Source of the DNA: Synchiropus splendidus
Taxonomy: Eukaryota > Chordata > Actinopteri > Syngnathiformes > Callionymidae
Assembly: GCF_027744825.2 (NCBI RefSeq)
Contig: NC_071335.1
Location: forward strand, 30,455,501 to 30,519,500
Length of the DNA stretch: 64,000 bases
Direction: 5' to 3'
Shown here piece by piece: positions 14,101 through 26,194 of this stretch; within the stretch, counting starts at the first letter, position 1, and every line of letters starts with the position of its first letter. Under the pieces are notes generated by a model. It was given only the letters and a program-made list of their open reading frames with translations, was not told the origin of the DNA and did not search any database. The translations under genes and the position numbers were made by a program.

Positions 14101-15614
14101 TTTATAAACAAGGAGGTTTAAAGTTGTCTTTAACCGTGGGGTGGCGCCATCTGTAACAGTGTTGTCTACTCTCTTCTCAGGAGTTTGAGATTCTCTCTCA
14201 CATCCGGCTGCTTCAGGCCTCATGTTTCCATTACAACATTCCTGTCAATAATAAAGTCACCAAATGGCTTCAAGGTCACCCGCCGCTGTCGGACCAGCAG
14301 AGGTGTGACAACTGCATCACAGACGTGAGTTGATGGCTCGTGGAACTGTGCTGACGCTGTTCTCTCCCGAAAGCGACAAGCTGTCACGCAACCTGGAGCC
14401 TCCGGTCGACCTTTGCCCCTGGTCTCCCAACTCCTGGAGCTCTCGTCTGCATGCGAAGAAGATGTCGTCGTGAGTAGTTTCCACTGTGATGTGATGTCTC
14501 ACCGCACTTCCATTTTAAGCTGAATAGATTTGGTTTTTCTGTTCACCAACATACAGTTCATTTATTTTTCCTCATTTACTCCTCCGAAGTTTTGGCACTC
14601 CTGATATTCCACACTGGTAGATGTGTAATAGTGTATCAATAAATCCATTAATTGTTTTTGCACATATTTATTTATTCGTTACTTTTAACTGCATGTGCTC
14701 AGATTACAAAAGATGACTCACTTGGACCAGATCAGCTTGTCCTCTGGCTCCAGCAGCTCAGACATGGAAGACGCTTCCAGTCCCTCGCCCCTCAAACTCA
14801 ACCAGAAGGTGTGGAGACGCACCAGCCACAGAAATACCTTCCTCTCTACCAGCTGAGTGGATGAGAACGTCTCCTTCTCTTCTCCCTCAGTGTCTGTCGG
14901 GCTCGCTCCACAATGTATCCGAAGACTACCCGTCCATGTGCTCCTCCTCCAGACTCTCCAGCTCCTCATGCAGCTCCTCTAACCCTGACCTCAGCTCCAC
15001 ATCCCTCTCGCTCCCTCCAGAGTCTCCTCCTCCTTATTCCTCCGCCTGCAGCTCCCCTCAGGTGCCGCTGCCCGTCTACAACAAACAGATCGCTGACTCT
15101 TGTATTATCAGAGTCAGCGTGGAGTGTGTCAGTAACGGAAGCGTCTACAAAAGCATTCTGGTAAGTCCTGGTCATCCTGACTGAAGGTGTTCTGCTGATC
15201 TGTGTGAAAATGCTGACCAACCGGATGATCTTTTTCAGCTGACCAGCCAGGACCACACTCCTCAGGTGGTCCGTCGAGCTCTGGACAAACACTACCTGGA
15301 GGACGTCAGCTGCCGCAACTACAAGCTCTGTCAGATGCTCACCAACGGAAAAGGTAAAAGTGAAGGAATTTTAAAAAAGTCTGTTCACGTTCTGAGAAGT
15401 CTTTTCAGAGTGAGAGCTCAAAAACAAATGTGACAGAAGAAACACCATCCTCACTCTTTCTCCTCCAGAGTTGCTGATCCCTGAAAACGCCAACGTCTTC
15501 TACGGCATGTGCACCAGAGCCAACTACGACTTTGTCCTGCGGCCACAGCAGGGGACGGCAGGAAGACACCTGGACAGTTCAGGGGTGCAGTCCAGGTGCC
15601 GCCAGTTCTGCTGA
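5192..15614 (+). CDS. rgl3: Ral guanine nucleotide dissociation stimulator-like (RGL family, RGL3/RGL1-like)
   Basis: A RalGEF that would load GTP on RalA/RalB and be recruited by Ras-GTP. Exons: 5192-5215, 5897-6186, 9395-9439, 9554-9723, 10343-10452, 10528-10827, 10906-11009, 11087-11171, 12718-12786, 12915-13001, 13568-13600, 14181-14302, 14374-14469, 14703-14808, 14891-15160, 15239-15353, 15469-15614. All introns are GT-AG, phases agree, and the total is 2172 nt (723 aa). The tiny first exon (MGKCQLSM) joins [15 protein letters not shown], matching the family start QDWGEE. The REM (RasGEF-N) domain is about residues 40-175, with KAGTLERL and FLSTYRAF. The RasGEF catalytic domain is about 200-440 ([67 protein letters not shown]). 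A Ser-rich linker follows, then a Ras-association domain about 608-700 ([31 protein letters not shown]). Exon 6 carries an extra Ser/Pro-rich loop at residues 266-300. The family is certain; RGL3 over RGL1/RGL2 is a best guess. Confidence 0.93.
7569..9120. repeat. degenerate tandem repeat, about 0.4-0.5 kb period, in RGL intron 2
   Basis: Blocks recur around 7640-7780, 8080-8215, 8605-8710 and 8990-9110. Shared phrases are GATTCAAGGCTGCACTT (7650s and 8610s), GACACGTGAG followed by GCTGATAATTG or GCTGGTAATTG, and GGAGTCTCGTCACGT or GGAGTCTCATCACGT. Three of the blocks retain the E-box palindrome CACGTG (7721, 8149, 9050), and another lies at 7569. The copies are diverged and interrupted by a microsatellite. 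No match to a named element is claimed. Confidence 0.6.
8880..8973. repeat. compound TA/TATG microsatellite
   Basis: Runs of TA, TATG and TA again, with a short T tract, lie inside RGL intron 2. Confidence 0.9.
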
Positions 15615-15662
15615 GTGCCATCCACAAGTCGTGTTCCCTGTAGAGGAGCCACTCGTCTGAAG

Positions 15663-15676
15663 CCACAAGAGGGCGC
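15663..15676 (+). promoter_or_regulatory. CTCF-like motif in the RGL 3' UTR
   Basis: CCACAAGAGGGCGC matches the commonly used core CCASYAGRKGGCRS at 13 of 14 positions, in the forward orientation. It lies 50 bp beyond the RGL stop codon. Occupancy is inference. Confidence 0.4.
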
Positions 15677-16370
15677 TCCGTGAAATGGAGATGAAGCTGC
15701 TAGTGTTAGTCATAGTGAGACTTGTGACCTGAACACTGATAGAAGTCAGGATCTGAGCAGCTGCCAACAGGGCCGGTTGTCTATCTCAGAGCACACACTT
15801 GACTTTTTTTTTTCTTTTTTTGGACTGCACAACAACCGGAACACAGAAAACTGGAGCTCCAACGGAGAAGAACCTAACGTGACATAAATGTCTGACCTTG
15901 ATGGCGTTCTAATTATTTCAACTTTATTTGTCAAAGATTATAAATATGTAACTAAGTAAGTTATTTAAATTCACATCAGTATTCTGCTTTCCCGGCAGTG
16001 ATTGCCTAGTTAATGTGCCTATCAGATTTGTATGTGTGATCGATCGAGCGCTGCTGACTAACACTTAGTTAAATGAAGGAAGTTTTTGATTCAGGTTTTA
16101 CTGTGACTTTTACTGTCGCGTGGTTCAAATGAAGGACGCGTTTGTGTGAAGATCCCAACATGTGAAGCACTGATGTGAAATCCTCCTGAAAGCTCAACCA
16201 ACCTGGGATTTGGCATCAGTGTGTCGCTGTGGTCTGGCAGCTGTTCGTCAACATCTGTCTTGGTTAGTTTTGCCTTTTTGCTTCTTTGCACTGTGAGAGA
16301 AACATGTTGCTTCTCTTCCTCTCCTGAATGAAGTTTTAGTCAAGCACTATTTATGACTGTCGATAAGTGA

Positions 16371-16376
16371 AATAAA
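16371..16376 (+). terminator. polyadenylation signal of the RGL gene
   Basis: An AATAAA hexamer lies 757 bp after the RGL stop codon, with no earlier canonical hexamer noted, giving a 3' UTR of about 0.8 kb. Confidence 0.65.
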
Positions 16377-16426
16377 TACTAATTTACATCACTCAAATTT
16401 GTATTTCTTTCCTGGATGTCTACCCC

Positions 16427-16466
16427 TCTGTCTGTCTGTCTATCTATCTATCTGTCTGTCTGTCTG
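16427..16466. repeat. TCTG/TCTA tetranucleotide microsatellite
   Basis: Ten or so TCTG and TCTA units lie immediately after the RGL transcript end. Confidence 0.9.
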
Positions 16467-16556
16467 AATCTGATCCTTATATCTATTAATATGATCTATT
16501 TACCAGCAACAACAATCGTCGCTTTGCGTGACGTGTGTTGTAGTTTCTACTTATGA

Positions 16557-16570
16557 CCGCCAGAGGGCGG
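16557..16570 (+). promoter_or_regulatory. CTCF-like motif between RGL and the NFIL3 pair
   Basis: CCGCCAGAGGGCGG agrees with CCASYAGRKGGCRS at 13 of 14 positions, forward orientation. It lies about 180 bp past the RGL polyadenylation signal, where a boundary between this gene and the next would be expected. Confidence 0.4.
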
Positions 16571-17976
16571 CAGTAGACGTGTTATGAAAAGACGGTTGCC
16601 AAGCGGGAACAATGGCGCTCTGATGCAAGTGACCTATAGTGAACTGCTCGCACAGCCTCGGTTTGTTTGGCGGTCTTCTGGGGTCGCACTTGAACTTCGC
16701 TCGCGATTAAACATTCGGTGACGTAAGATGTGCTCGTATGCATCTAACTTTCAAGACACTTTCGAAAGACGACTCTGGCGTTCTACACCTGAGGCGCTGC
16801 TTCAATGTTGTGTGGCGGATAGTGAGCTATCCGTCCAATAAACTGCTGCATTGGAAAAATGAATTCAGTTTTTTTTGTGAGGAAAATCAGGTGCAGCTCA
16901 AATGACTCTTATTTCTGCGTTTAGAAACAGGAAGTACATCAAGGTTTCATTTTCTTCTCCACGTAACAATCCCTCTGCCTCCTTTCGTGTTCCATTATGA
17001 GCTTCCCAACTTCGTCTCCAAATTATAGACGTCACGTGGAAAACAACATCCGGGAGAGATCTGAATGCAAGTTGTGTGAGTGACATCGTTTCAAGTACAA
17101 AAGGAATGTGGCCATAGAATCTATTTTTCTCAACCATCAAGTTGTTGCATTCTATGAACAAGTTTTGCCACTATCTTCATGGATTCCCGACCCAAACTTG
17201 TTGTCATGTAACTGTCTATTACACTGCAACAGGTAAACTGTTTCACCACTCAGGGCGGTTTGGCAAACATTCCGCCGACTCAGAACATGTTCGCTTGTGT
17301 CACACTGACACATTGACCCACTTACCGAACCCACACACACACAAAGCTGTCTGAAGGCAGGCGCCGCTGCCTCCACGTCAGAAGAGTGTGAATTCGCTCG
17401 GCTGACAATAATATCCAACGACTAAACACAGATTAGCGTTTGTGCAAGAGTGTGTGCCAAGGTCCATACGCACACACGCACAGACACAATCACGTAAACA
17501 ATTCCAATACAGTGTGTGTGTGTGTGTTGTGATGGTACAGTAGCTGCAACAGATGTCCCCAGACTAATCTGAAGGAGGGTTAATCCACTCCATCCTCATG
17601 TAGGCTACCTCACTCACGACCTCGGCGAAATATTTTGTTGGATACCAAAGTGTGAAGGACAACAGACACATGGGCTATTATTCATGTCGGCCTTTGCACT
17701 TCAGCACTGCCAGTTGTCGTCACAGATCACAGGACAGTGATACAGAAAACATAGATGTCTATGACTTATTCATGAATTCAGGTATTATGTGTTTCTTTTT
17801 GTAATTGTTTCCAAGTAATCTTTAGTAGTGATATTCATTTTACACTAGACTGAAAAGCCTTTATTTGTGTGTTCACTACAACCTGTGGTATTTCATTTTA
17901 ATCAATAAATAATATATATATATCATCACTTTGCCTCTTTTTGAAATCTTTGTTTATTTTTTGTTTGTGTGAAAAA

Positions 17977-19648
17977 TAGGGCTGCAACGATTAGTCATCG
18001 ACAACAAAATTTCGTCCGCGTCTCAACCTGTGCGTCGATGCGTCATGTTGCTGTAAACACACACGGGCCGCAGGATGGGCATCGTGAACTGGTTGTTATT
18101 CAGAAGCAGTGAGAAAATGACACATTCTCTGGAATCATTAAGATATGTTAATTTCTGTTCCTTTAATTGGTTCCCGGCTGAGGTCCGACTCCCGCGTCAC
18201 CCACTCCGACTGACCACCTCAGTCACAGTCACGGAAGAGTTTGAGCGGCGATGGGTCGTAGTGTGGAAAAACCTGCCATCGTTCTGTTTGTGAAGCTAAC
18301 GCGTCTTAAGGATGAGCAAACCCCTTCGACACCATGGTAGAATGATGGAAGAGTGTTCCGTGTTTGGTCTGTGATGCCGCACACCCTCGAGCTAACAGCT
18401 AGCATGTCGGTTAGCACGGCGCTAACTTGTAAGAGGAGACTGTTTCTAATGATGTCACACATGTCGCATCTGCGCTACTAGAGTGATTTATTTTTTATTT
18501 TTTTTACAGTGATGTAGTGTCCTCAATGTCTCTCCTCCTCCTAATAATAACCAGAACTGAACTAGGGAGCTACACTGAGCAAATCGTTTTAGATTATTAT
18601 TCAAATAAGACCTTTTAATATGGATGTTGATCAGATATTTTATATGGGATACATATGATATGATACCAATAAAGACCTCTGTTTTAAAGAGCTGGAGCTC
18701 TTGGTCACCTGTTTTATACTTCATGCTTCACAGGGTTAATACATGTTCCAGGATTACGTGTCATTATTTAAATATACCTGTTCAATAATGCCTGGTGACG
18801 GAGTATCACAGTGAGATGATTTAAGCAACTTTAGGCTAAACACATTCAAAATACAGTGGTACCTCGGTTTTCGAACGTCCCAGAATTCGAACAAATCGGA
18901 TTTCGAACAAAAATCCAGAACTTGAACGCCCCCGAAAAAAGCCGGAAAAAAACATAACGTGCGCGGACCGATCATCTGACCCACGATGCGCTTTGTTATT
19001 GTGTATAACGCAGCCTCTGTATGCAGACGTGTCCCGTACATTTACTGACTGTTTTTTCTTCATATTGAGGTGTAAAACCTTTCCTGTCTCCACACTGGAC
19101 CGTGGTCACAGGGGAGGTGCTCGCTCTCCACACCTCCGAGGCTGGAGCGCACACTCCAGGGTTTGATGTCCTGTTGGAGCTGGGACAGGGATGAGGCGAG
19201 TCTGGGACAGAGCGTGACTTGGTTTATGACTTTGTCACAGCCAAACTGCACAGAAGCGCACATTCAGAGCTGGACACGCACCGGGCACCTCTTCACTTCT
19301 GGAGAGACCTCACTCACTCGGCAACCCCTCCCACATGCAGCGGCCACACACATAGAGGAACAGCGCACCTGCAGCAGACACTCTACATTCACTCCTACAA
19401 AAGCCTATTTTAAGGCTTGGAACGCATTATTTCTTTTTCCATTCATTGTAATTGGAAAAACTGATTCAGATTTCAAACAATTCGCTTCTCAAACGGCCGT
19501 CTGGAACGGATTGTTTTCAAGAACCGAGGTACCACTGTAGGTCCAAACAAAGGTGATCGCGATTAGTCGACTTATCGAAAAATGAAGAGATTAGTCGACA
19601 ACATTATAATATAATTATATAATTATATAATCATTAGTTACAGCCCTA
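17977..19648. mobile_element. non-autonomous hAT-like DNA transposon with a nested insertion
   Basis: The left end reads TAGGGCTGCAACGATTAG and the right end reads ATTAGTTACAGCCCTA, forming terminal inverted repeats. The element is flanked by an exact 8-bp direct duplication, GTGAAAAA (17969-17976 and 19649-19656), the target-site signature of the hAT superfamily. Without the nested 684-bp element it would be about 1 kb. No transposase reading frame was found inside, so it must have been moved in trans. A shorter relative sits at 21631-22041. Confidence 0.8.
18854..19537. mobile_element. mariner/pogo-like element nested inside the hAT-like element
   Basis: Terminal inverted repeats begin CAGTGGTACCTCGGTT and end AACCGAGGTACCACTG, and the element is bordered by TA on both sides (18852-18853 and 19538-19539), as expected of Tc1/mariner/pogo insertions. 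It is 684 bp long. Reading frames inside are short and show no DDE transposase similarity that I recognise, so it is probably a non-autonomous derivative. A partial copy in the opposite orientation lies at 36017-36410. Confidence 0.75.
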
Positions 19649-19656
19649 GTGAAAAA

Positions 19657-21622
19657 ATAACTTATGTTATGGACACTTTTTGATGATTTTTTCAGGAGGT
19701 GTAAGATGCGACAAATGCATGATTAAACTATTCTTTAATATTTGGGAGACACAACCACTTTTTTTTAAAGGATACTACTTCTTCATTGGAAGATGAAGTT
19801 GGGGTGGATTGAAGCTGCTTGGCGGAGGTCTGTGCTCTCTGAGTGCCTTTCTAATTTGGGCCATCTTGATCTGAGAGAGGACAACCTGGAGCTGTTGACA
19901 GAGGGATTGTATTTGTGGTGTCATAATTCAAGATGAGTGTCAAATGATCGGATCCTGATGACTCACACACAACCGGAGAGTCAGGCTTCTTTTGAAAAGG
20001 TTCTGCTATTGCGTAACACGCAGCTTGAACACACACTGGATGGCCTACTTTCATTTCTGAAACGCATCATTTTATTGTGTGTGTATTGGAGTGGTTGTCG
20101 TTCCTCGGTTCAGAGAATGTTCACACGAACATTGACCTACTTTCCAACAGAGGCGGCAGCACTGAATGGGCAACATAACTCTGCTCTGGACTGCAGCCAG
20201 CCGAGGAGTGTGATTCCTCGTCTCCGTCACACATGAAGCAACGCAGCTCAGGTTTTATGGGCCTTCAGTGCAATGATTTACTGGTTTCTTTTGGTTTATT
20301 GGTTGTTGGCAAATTGCACATTGGTGTGAACCGTAGCTGTAACACCAGATGCAAAGATCCATCCAGGTCCAGACCGTCCCCCAAACTTGCTCCTCTGGGG
20401 GAATGCCATGGATTCCTCTAGTAGGATGTTCCAGGTTTGGCCATGGCCTCCTCCCAGAGCACCCCTCTAGGGAGTTACCCGTAGCACCTTACCAACTGAA
20501 GTGCCTCCTAGATTGAATGGAAGACAGAGACCCTCACCCAATATGTCACTTTCTTTCAGTCACTGCTCAAAGTTTGCGACCACAGGTGAAAGTAGACCCT
20601 TCTCCTTCTTTCCTGTGCTTCTCCTCAGGCTGCCGTTTTTTACTGACCATCAGTGATCACTGTCTGAATGAATGTCCTGATGCCGAGAAGCAGAGTGTCT
20701 GCTTTGCATCGCAAACATTCCTCTTCTTTAGCTGGTGCTGACTGAAGGAACCTGGCTGGTCTTCCCCCGAAACCTCTTCATTCATCCACACACTGATCTG
20801 TTTCTGGAATCACTGCCTGCAACCGTTCCATGAGGGATTCCAGAAATCTTCTTGTACACCTTAAACTGGGATCTTTCTGTCCTAAGAAGCAGCTGACATG
20901 TGGAGTCTCTTATCCTGACTCTCAAAATCTTATCAGGTCTGGTAATCGGGACCTTAGACCCCAACCCTACCACTAACCCTGGCTCACTGGAATATAGAAT
21001 TTTCTAAAACGCTTCCTGTTCCCCTCTACGTTTTTGAGGGGGACCCAGAATCCTAATCTAGGTCATCATTTCATCCAGTTTGGAGCTGTCCTTCTCACCC
21101 TAACACTGGTGTTTGGCCCTGACACTCAGTTTTGCGTGTTCATGTGTAAGTGTTGTGTGTCCCAATACTCCTAAGACTGCGGTCGGCGACATACCTCACC
21201 GCAAAATGGTGCCAAAGTCAGCTTTAGCCCCACACATTTTTTTCTCTGTTGGTTCACCAAACGACAAGATTATTGACGCTGATCCAAGAGGTTGCAAAAA
21301 CGCCGGAGCTGGCATTTCCAAAACATCTCCAACACTCGATATACAGTAAACAAAACACACCACGGCAGCCAGTGAGGGTTAAGTTGTCTTTACACATGAT
21401 GTAAATAAAGTGCAACGTCATGAAGTGCTGTCCCAATTCTTCGGGTCGTCGATCACTTCGTTGATGGAGGCCACTCAGAAGTGCCAGTGTTGAGGGTGAG
21501 AAATGGGACTGGGCCTTAGTCTTCATATCTTATCCTGTACTTTAGGGGAAACAGCACGTGACAGATGCTTCGCTGACTTGTGGCTCCACTACTCCGTCAC
21601 ACAGTGATACTTTCCCAGGTGA
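19657..21622. other. gene-free stretch with old repeat fragments
   Basis: No coding exon recognised. Holds a decayed LINE fragment around 20340-20520; the remainder shows no clear structure. Confidence 0.5.
20340..20520 (-). mobile_element. decayed L2/Maui-like LINE fragment
   Basis: On the minus strand the phrase GGGAGGAGGCCATGGCC, preceded by a GGTGCT(A/C) block, resembles the highly repeated endonuclease/reverse-transcriptase 3' region of fish L2/Maui LINEs (GGGAGGAGGCCCCGGGG). Stops and indels interrupt every frame. The assignment rests on remembered similarity only. Confidence 0.4.
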
Positions 21623-21630
21623 CTCTCCAC

Positions 21631-22041
21631 TAGGGCTGCAAATAATTATTTTGGTTGTCAACTTGTCACCCACTACCGTAACGATTAGTCGACATACAAC
21701 ATTCGTCCGGAACGGACGAGCATGCCAACATGGCTGATTGTATCGTCATAAATAAAAATCCATGTAAAATGTTGTAATGACTGTGTACTGTTAAATGCTG
21801 TTTTGAAACTTCATATTTCAATTTTAGTTGCTCAAAATGTGGTGTGAAAGGTATACGTCCTTTGATGTGTCCTTTGATGTGTCCTTCGTGAAATGGTTTC
21901 ATGCTTTCATGCTTTCAACGTTTAAGGTCATGGAGGTCCTCTTACTTCGGCTTGTGCCAAGAGAACGATGACATCACAAATAGCCAAGACTAGACAACTA
22001 CTGTTGACTGTAGACTATGTTGACTAGTAGTTGCAGCCCTA
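21631..22041. mobile_element. short hAT-like MITE, second copy of the outer element family
   Basis: It starts TAGGGCTGCAAAT and ends AGTTGCAGCCCTA, and contains ACGATTAGTCGACAT near the left end, as the copy at 17977 does. Flanking 8-mers CTCTCCAC (21623-21630) and CTTGCCAC (22042-22049) agree at 6 of 8 positions, consistent with an aged hAT target-site duplication. Length is 411 bp and there is no transposase. Confidence 0.75.
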
Positions 22042-22157
22042 CTTGCCACTTAAAACTGTTTTGTCAGATGTCAACTTGAGGCTGCAACATTCAACGTTTC
22101 CACGTGTTTATTATCTTGAGTGAACCCGTGTGGACTAAGAGCTTATGATTTACGAGA

Positions 22158-22180
22158 ACACACACACACACACACACACA
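22158..22180. repeat. CA dinucleotide microsatellite
   Basis: Uninterrupted AC repeat seen directly. Confidence 0.95.
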
Positions 22181-25100
22181 TCCCTCCTCTCCCTCACCCC
22201 ATGTTGTTGACCTACATACTGCAGCATCACAGTTACATAACCAGCCCGGGTTGTTGATCACTGCAGGCAAGTTCGCCCCCCTGTCCCCGCCCTCCCTCAG
22301 CCTCTTCCTCTCTGCGACACTAATGTTTCAATACATTCCCACATGCAGCACTTAAAATAAAGAGGTCAGACAAGTTGTCAAGGTGGGTGGTAAACATGTG
22401 AGGGACATGGTGTGTGTGGATGGAGGCTCAGCCGGAGTCGCCTCGGAGGTGGAGCTGAGAGTGTGTAACCGAACAGTGTGTCTTGCCACTGAACTCAGCA
22501 TCACTGCTTCTTTTTTTTTGTGTACTTGGGTGAAGCCGCTGATGTAACGTCCCCTCCCCCATCTTGCAAACACACACAGCTCTTTACTTTTGATAACCCC
22601 TCTCTCTCTCTCTCTCTCTGTGTGTTCTCACTGACCTACTTTTGTTCCTTATACAACCCTCCTCATCAGCCAAACATGCTTCCAGCACACACAGGTGGTT
22701 GAGGGTGACACAAGGAAGGGCTTTTCAAACCTAGCAACCAGAGGAAATGGGATATTGAGGCAGGAAAGGGCGGGTGAAAAAAACAGTTTCTCTCATTAAA
22801 CCCCAGGTTGCAGTGAATCCTAGAGGCTGTGGCAGGTCGACTTAACATCTGAACATCTGTCTCCGGAGACCTGTGTGCAGAGTTATGTAAGGTGGTCGAC
22901 AAGCCACCGGATTTTGTTCGACTGGGTCAGAGAAATGCCATCGCAGGCAGCCGGTTGCTGTGCAGGACTCACGCCTTCATGTTTGTGGTTGCTGTTGAAC
23001 AATGTTCATACAGATGGTTGTTTAACAATTTGTTTCATTTGGACTAGAAGGAAAACGGTTTGAGAGTCAACTTTGGAATTTGGGGTGGTTCAACGTAGAA
23101 AAGTAATGGAACAATTTGTGCACAACAAAAATAATAAGTTGGCACAAATCTATATTGTTAAGTTGACTGATAGATTAAAAACATATTTTTAAAGTTGACA
23201 AGAAAAAAATTGCACAGATCAAGAAAAAAAAAAGTTGTAATCTAAAAAACTATATTTTCAAGTGAAATGGGTCTTAAATTCTCGGCTGTCAAAATAATAA
23301 TTTGATTGATGAGCTCATTTTCAGACTTAACAACAAAATCTGGAAGTGAGGTTCATGTGTTCGCCCCGCGTTCACTCCTGATGACGTGGGGGTCCAGGAG
23401 AGGGAGTGATGTGAGCTGTGAATCAGCAGTTGGTTGACAGAAATAGATCAGCCACTGAGTTATCACAGATTCTGGGTCATCGTGACGATTAGACTGTGGT
23501 CCGCACTTTCATTTTCTTTCTGTCTACTTGAGCCATCTTATGTACGCGTACTGTGGAAAATGGTTGTGAGGGAGAATGTTAGAGATGGAGGAGCACGGTG
23601 AAGGAAGCAAGGAAGACAGCCAGGGTTCATGGGGGTGGTGAACCTCCTGGGCTGTAGAACAGAAACTTAAGGGTGACTTGCCTTATTATATACATTAAAT
23701 ACATTAAGATATACATTAGGTGAAGAACGTAGCTACATTTTCGCTTTATATACATATATAAAGTGTTTACAAATGGTTAAGTATGCTCTGTAGTTCTGTG
23801 TGCATTTAGGAATCAAGACAAATTGTGTGTCTATTGTTCATTCTACATGTTTGTAGTTTATATGCAATACTGCTGTAGATATTACTACACTGTAACATTA
23901 CAGAGCAAGCAGAACTGAATGTCTGCAGCAGCTTTAAATAAAGATTTGGGCTCATGAATGGAACATGTGGAGGTATGTATTCTATCAAACATTGTTGGCT
24001 TCTGATGCCTTTGTTTTCTCCTTCTCTCTCACCTGTTCTCTGAAGTTGATCTTCTACACTTTGACCATTCCAGGCACCAGTGATGTGCGTCAGGTTGGAA
24101 CAAACCATCCTGGTATGGGGGAGACTGATTTGAGCCTAAGCCTATTGTAAATAATAATCTATATTAAATGCTGTTCTTTTAAAGAATATTACTAGCTTCA
24201 GTGTACTTTAAATGTTATGCATTTTCTGTTTTTTTAAGCCTTATGGATTAACTTAGATTTAATTCATCTGGGGGTTTTTTTTCGTATTTTTTTTTGCTGA
24301 AAATACAGACAACAAATGTTCAAAATGAATGTACATATATATTTTACATAGTTTATGTTGACTGAGCTAGTACTTTCACCACACTTGATTAATCTGAGTA
24401 GTTTCAGTGTACTCTTGGACTGTTTTCTACCTCACAGTTGTTTTAGTTTAAAAAAAAAAAAAAAAAATCTGTTTGATAAAGTAATACTTTAATTGCAAAG
24501 CCCATTCTCTGGTCTGGTCATGTCCCACAACTGAGATAGTTTTATTAATGAAATAGAATATTTATTTATGTTTTATTTATTTTAATTTACTATTTATGTT
24601 CCTATTTAATTATTAGTAATAAAAGGCTGTCGGTTATACTTACACTTTTTGTTGCCAGAGTACTAGTACTGTATAATGATAAATGATCCCAGTACACATT
24701 TGTAGTACTTCACTAGTGGTTTTGTGCTCCTTAATATACAGCATGACTGCATTTTTAACCCTGAAATATATTTCTTTATTTATCTAACTTTCATTTATTC
24801 TCGATATGGGCCATGGCTTGCCAGCTAGTGATGTGTCCCAAAGCCAGACCAAACCTACGGGTGTATGTGATTCCAGTGAAAACATCAGAAACAAATTTAA
24901 CCTTTTATTTCCCCTTTTTTTCTCAGGCAACCACAATCAAAGTGTTTTTGAAACCATTTTGCATATCCATGTGAAGTATAGCAATACACAGTCACGTACG
25001 GACAAACTCCCAACCCCGTCATTTTCATTTTTAACATGTCTGGCGATCAATATACGTTACAGTAACAGAGTACAAAAGGTAGCTGGGTCAGAGGGCAGAT

Positions 25101-25719
25101 CAGATCAATACACAGCACAACAAATAGGAGCACAGAGCATAGTGACACGACAGGAAGACAGAGAGACACAAAAATAATAGATAAAAATAACAATAAAAAT
25201 AGCTATATTAACAAAAATATTGAAATAATGACAGCATTATACCAATAGAGAGAGACAATTTACATTTATACATTAGGGGCCAGAGGCAGGCACGTTAGAA
25301 CTTGCACAGGTCTACTACAGCTACTGGAGCTAAAACAAGTTGGTACAGAGGTGAGAGGACTTTAGAAACAAGACTGTAAATAGGCACCTTATTTCGAGAC
25401 AGCAGCAGTGCTGGTTGAAACTGGCTTCATCTGTGAGACGAGTTCAATTTAGAGAGAATGCAAAGCAAACTTGTGCTTGTCGGATTCTCCGCACATCACT
25501 GTGTGTTATGCGGAGTCTCTCGCTGACCGTTTTGACGGCTCGAATATTAGAGTGCTCATCGATCCACTCGTGGGTCTCACCGTGGATAATTCCTTTGAGG
25601 CATTTTCTAGTCTAACATGGACTGTACAAGGTGTTTCAGCACAAACAAGCTGATCTCTGCTAATCTAGTACTTCAGCATCCCACAATCCGTTTTTTTTTT
25701 GTCTTGGTTTTGTCACATT

Positions 25720-25725
25720 TTTATT
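25720..25725 (-). terminator. candidate polyadenylation signal of the larger NFIL3 gene
   Basis: An AATAAA on the minus strand (TTTATT on plus), 470 bp downstream of the stop codon at 26195-26197. Other candidates lie further away. Confidence 0.4.
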
Positions 25726-26194
25726 CTTAAAATATATGCTCCATATATGCAAACTTATATCACAGTAATATACAATGTAAGTGCTTTCGCAGTGATGACC
25801 TGTCGACAGTGAGAGAGATGTTCCGAGGGAGGCAGAATTATAGTCCGAATATGGAGACAGAAATGTAATGTTTTGATTCTTTGGTCAAATGTTCCCATAA
25901 TGCCACAGTAATCGCACCAAGGCATAAAAACGCAAGAGACTGCAAAGATGACTTTGGATCTTGATGGGTGACGCTGGTCCTCCCCGTGTCCTTCCAGGTG
26001 TGGAGTGAAGCTGGAGATGAACATGGGAGGTCGGAGATCATAAAGGGGACTCAGGAGACTTGGTGAATCAGGTCGTCAGGTCAAATCATTGCCTTGTTTC
26101 TGTCACATCTATTGACTTGAGCTGTACCGGAGGTGCCTTCTATCCAGTGAGGCAACAGAGGTGATGCAGAGATTCTTTGGTGGCCCCTAATATG

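Larger units (their letters stand above)
22050..26194. other. gene-free stretch including the 3' UTR of the larger NFIL3 gene
   Basis: No coding exons recognised. Contains CA and CT microsatellites (22158-22180, 22600-22620), an 18-nt A tract near 24450, and at its right end about 0.5 kb of probable 3' untranslated sequence of the minus-strand NFIL3 gene. Confidence 0.5.

Noticed and set aside
14303..14330. Alternative extension of RGL exon 12 through RCDNCITD to a later GTGAGT donor
   Set aside because: The earlier donor at 14302 joins LSDQQ to [11 protein letters not shown], matching the family pattern (EEQSYRLSR.IEPP) in the right phase.
19163..19540. 125-codon open frame inside the mariner-like element
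   Set aside because: No DDE/DDD transposase motifs or helix-turn-helix; it spans the terminal repeat and is unlikely to be a transposase.
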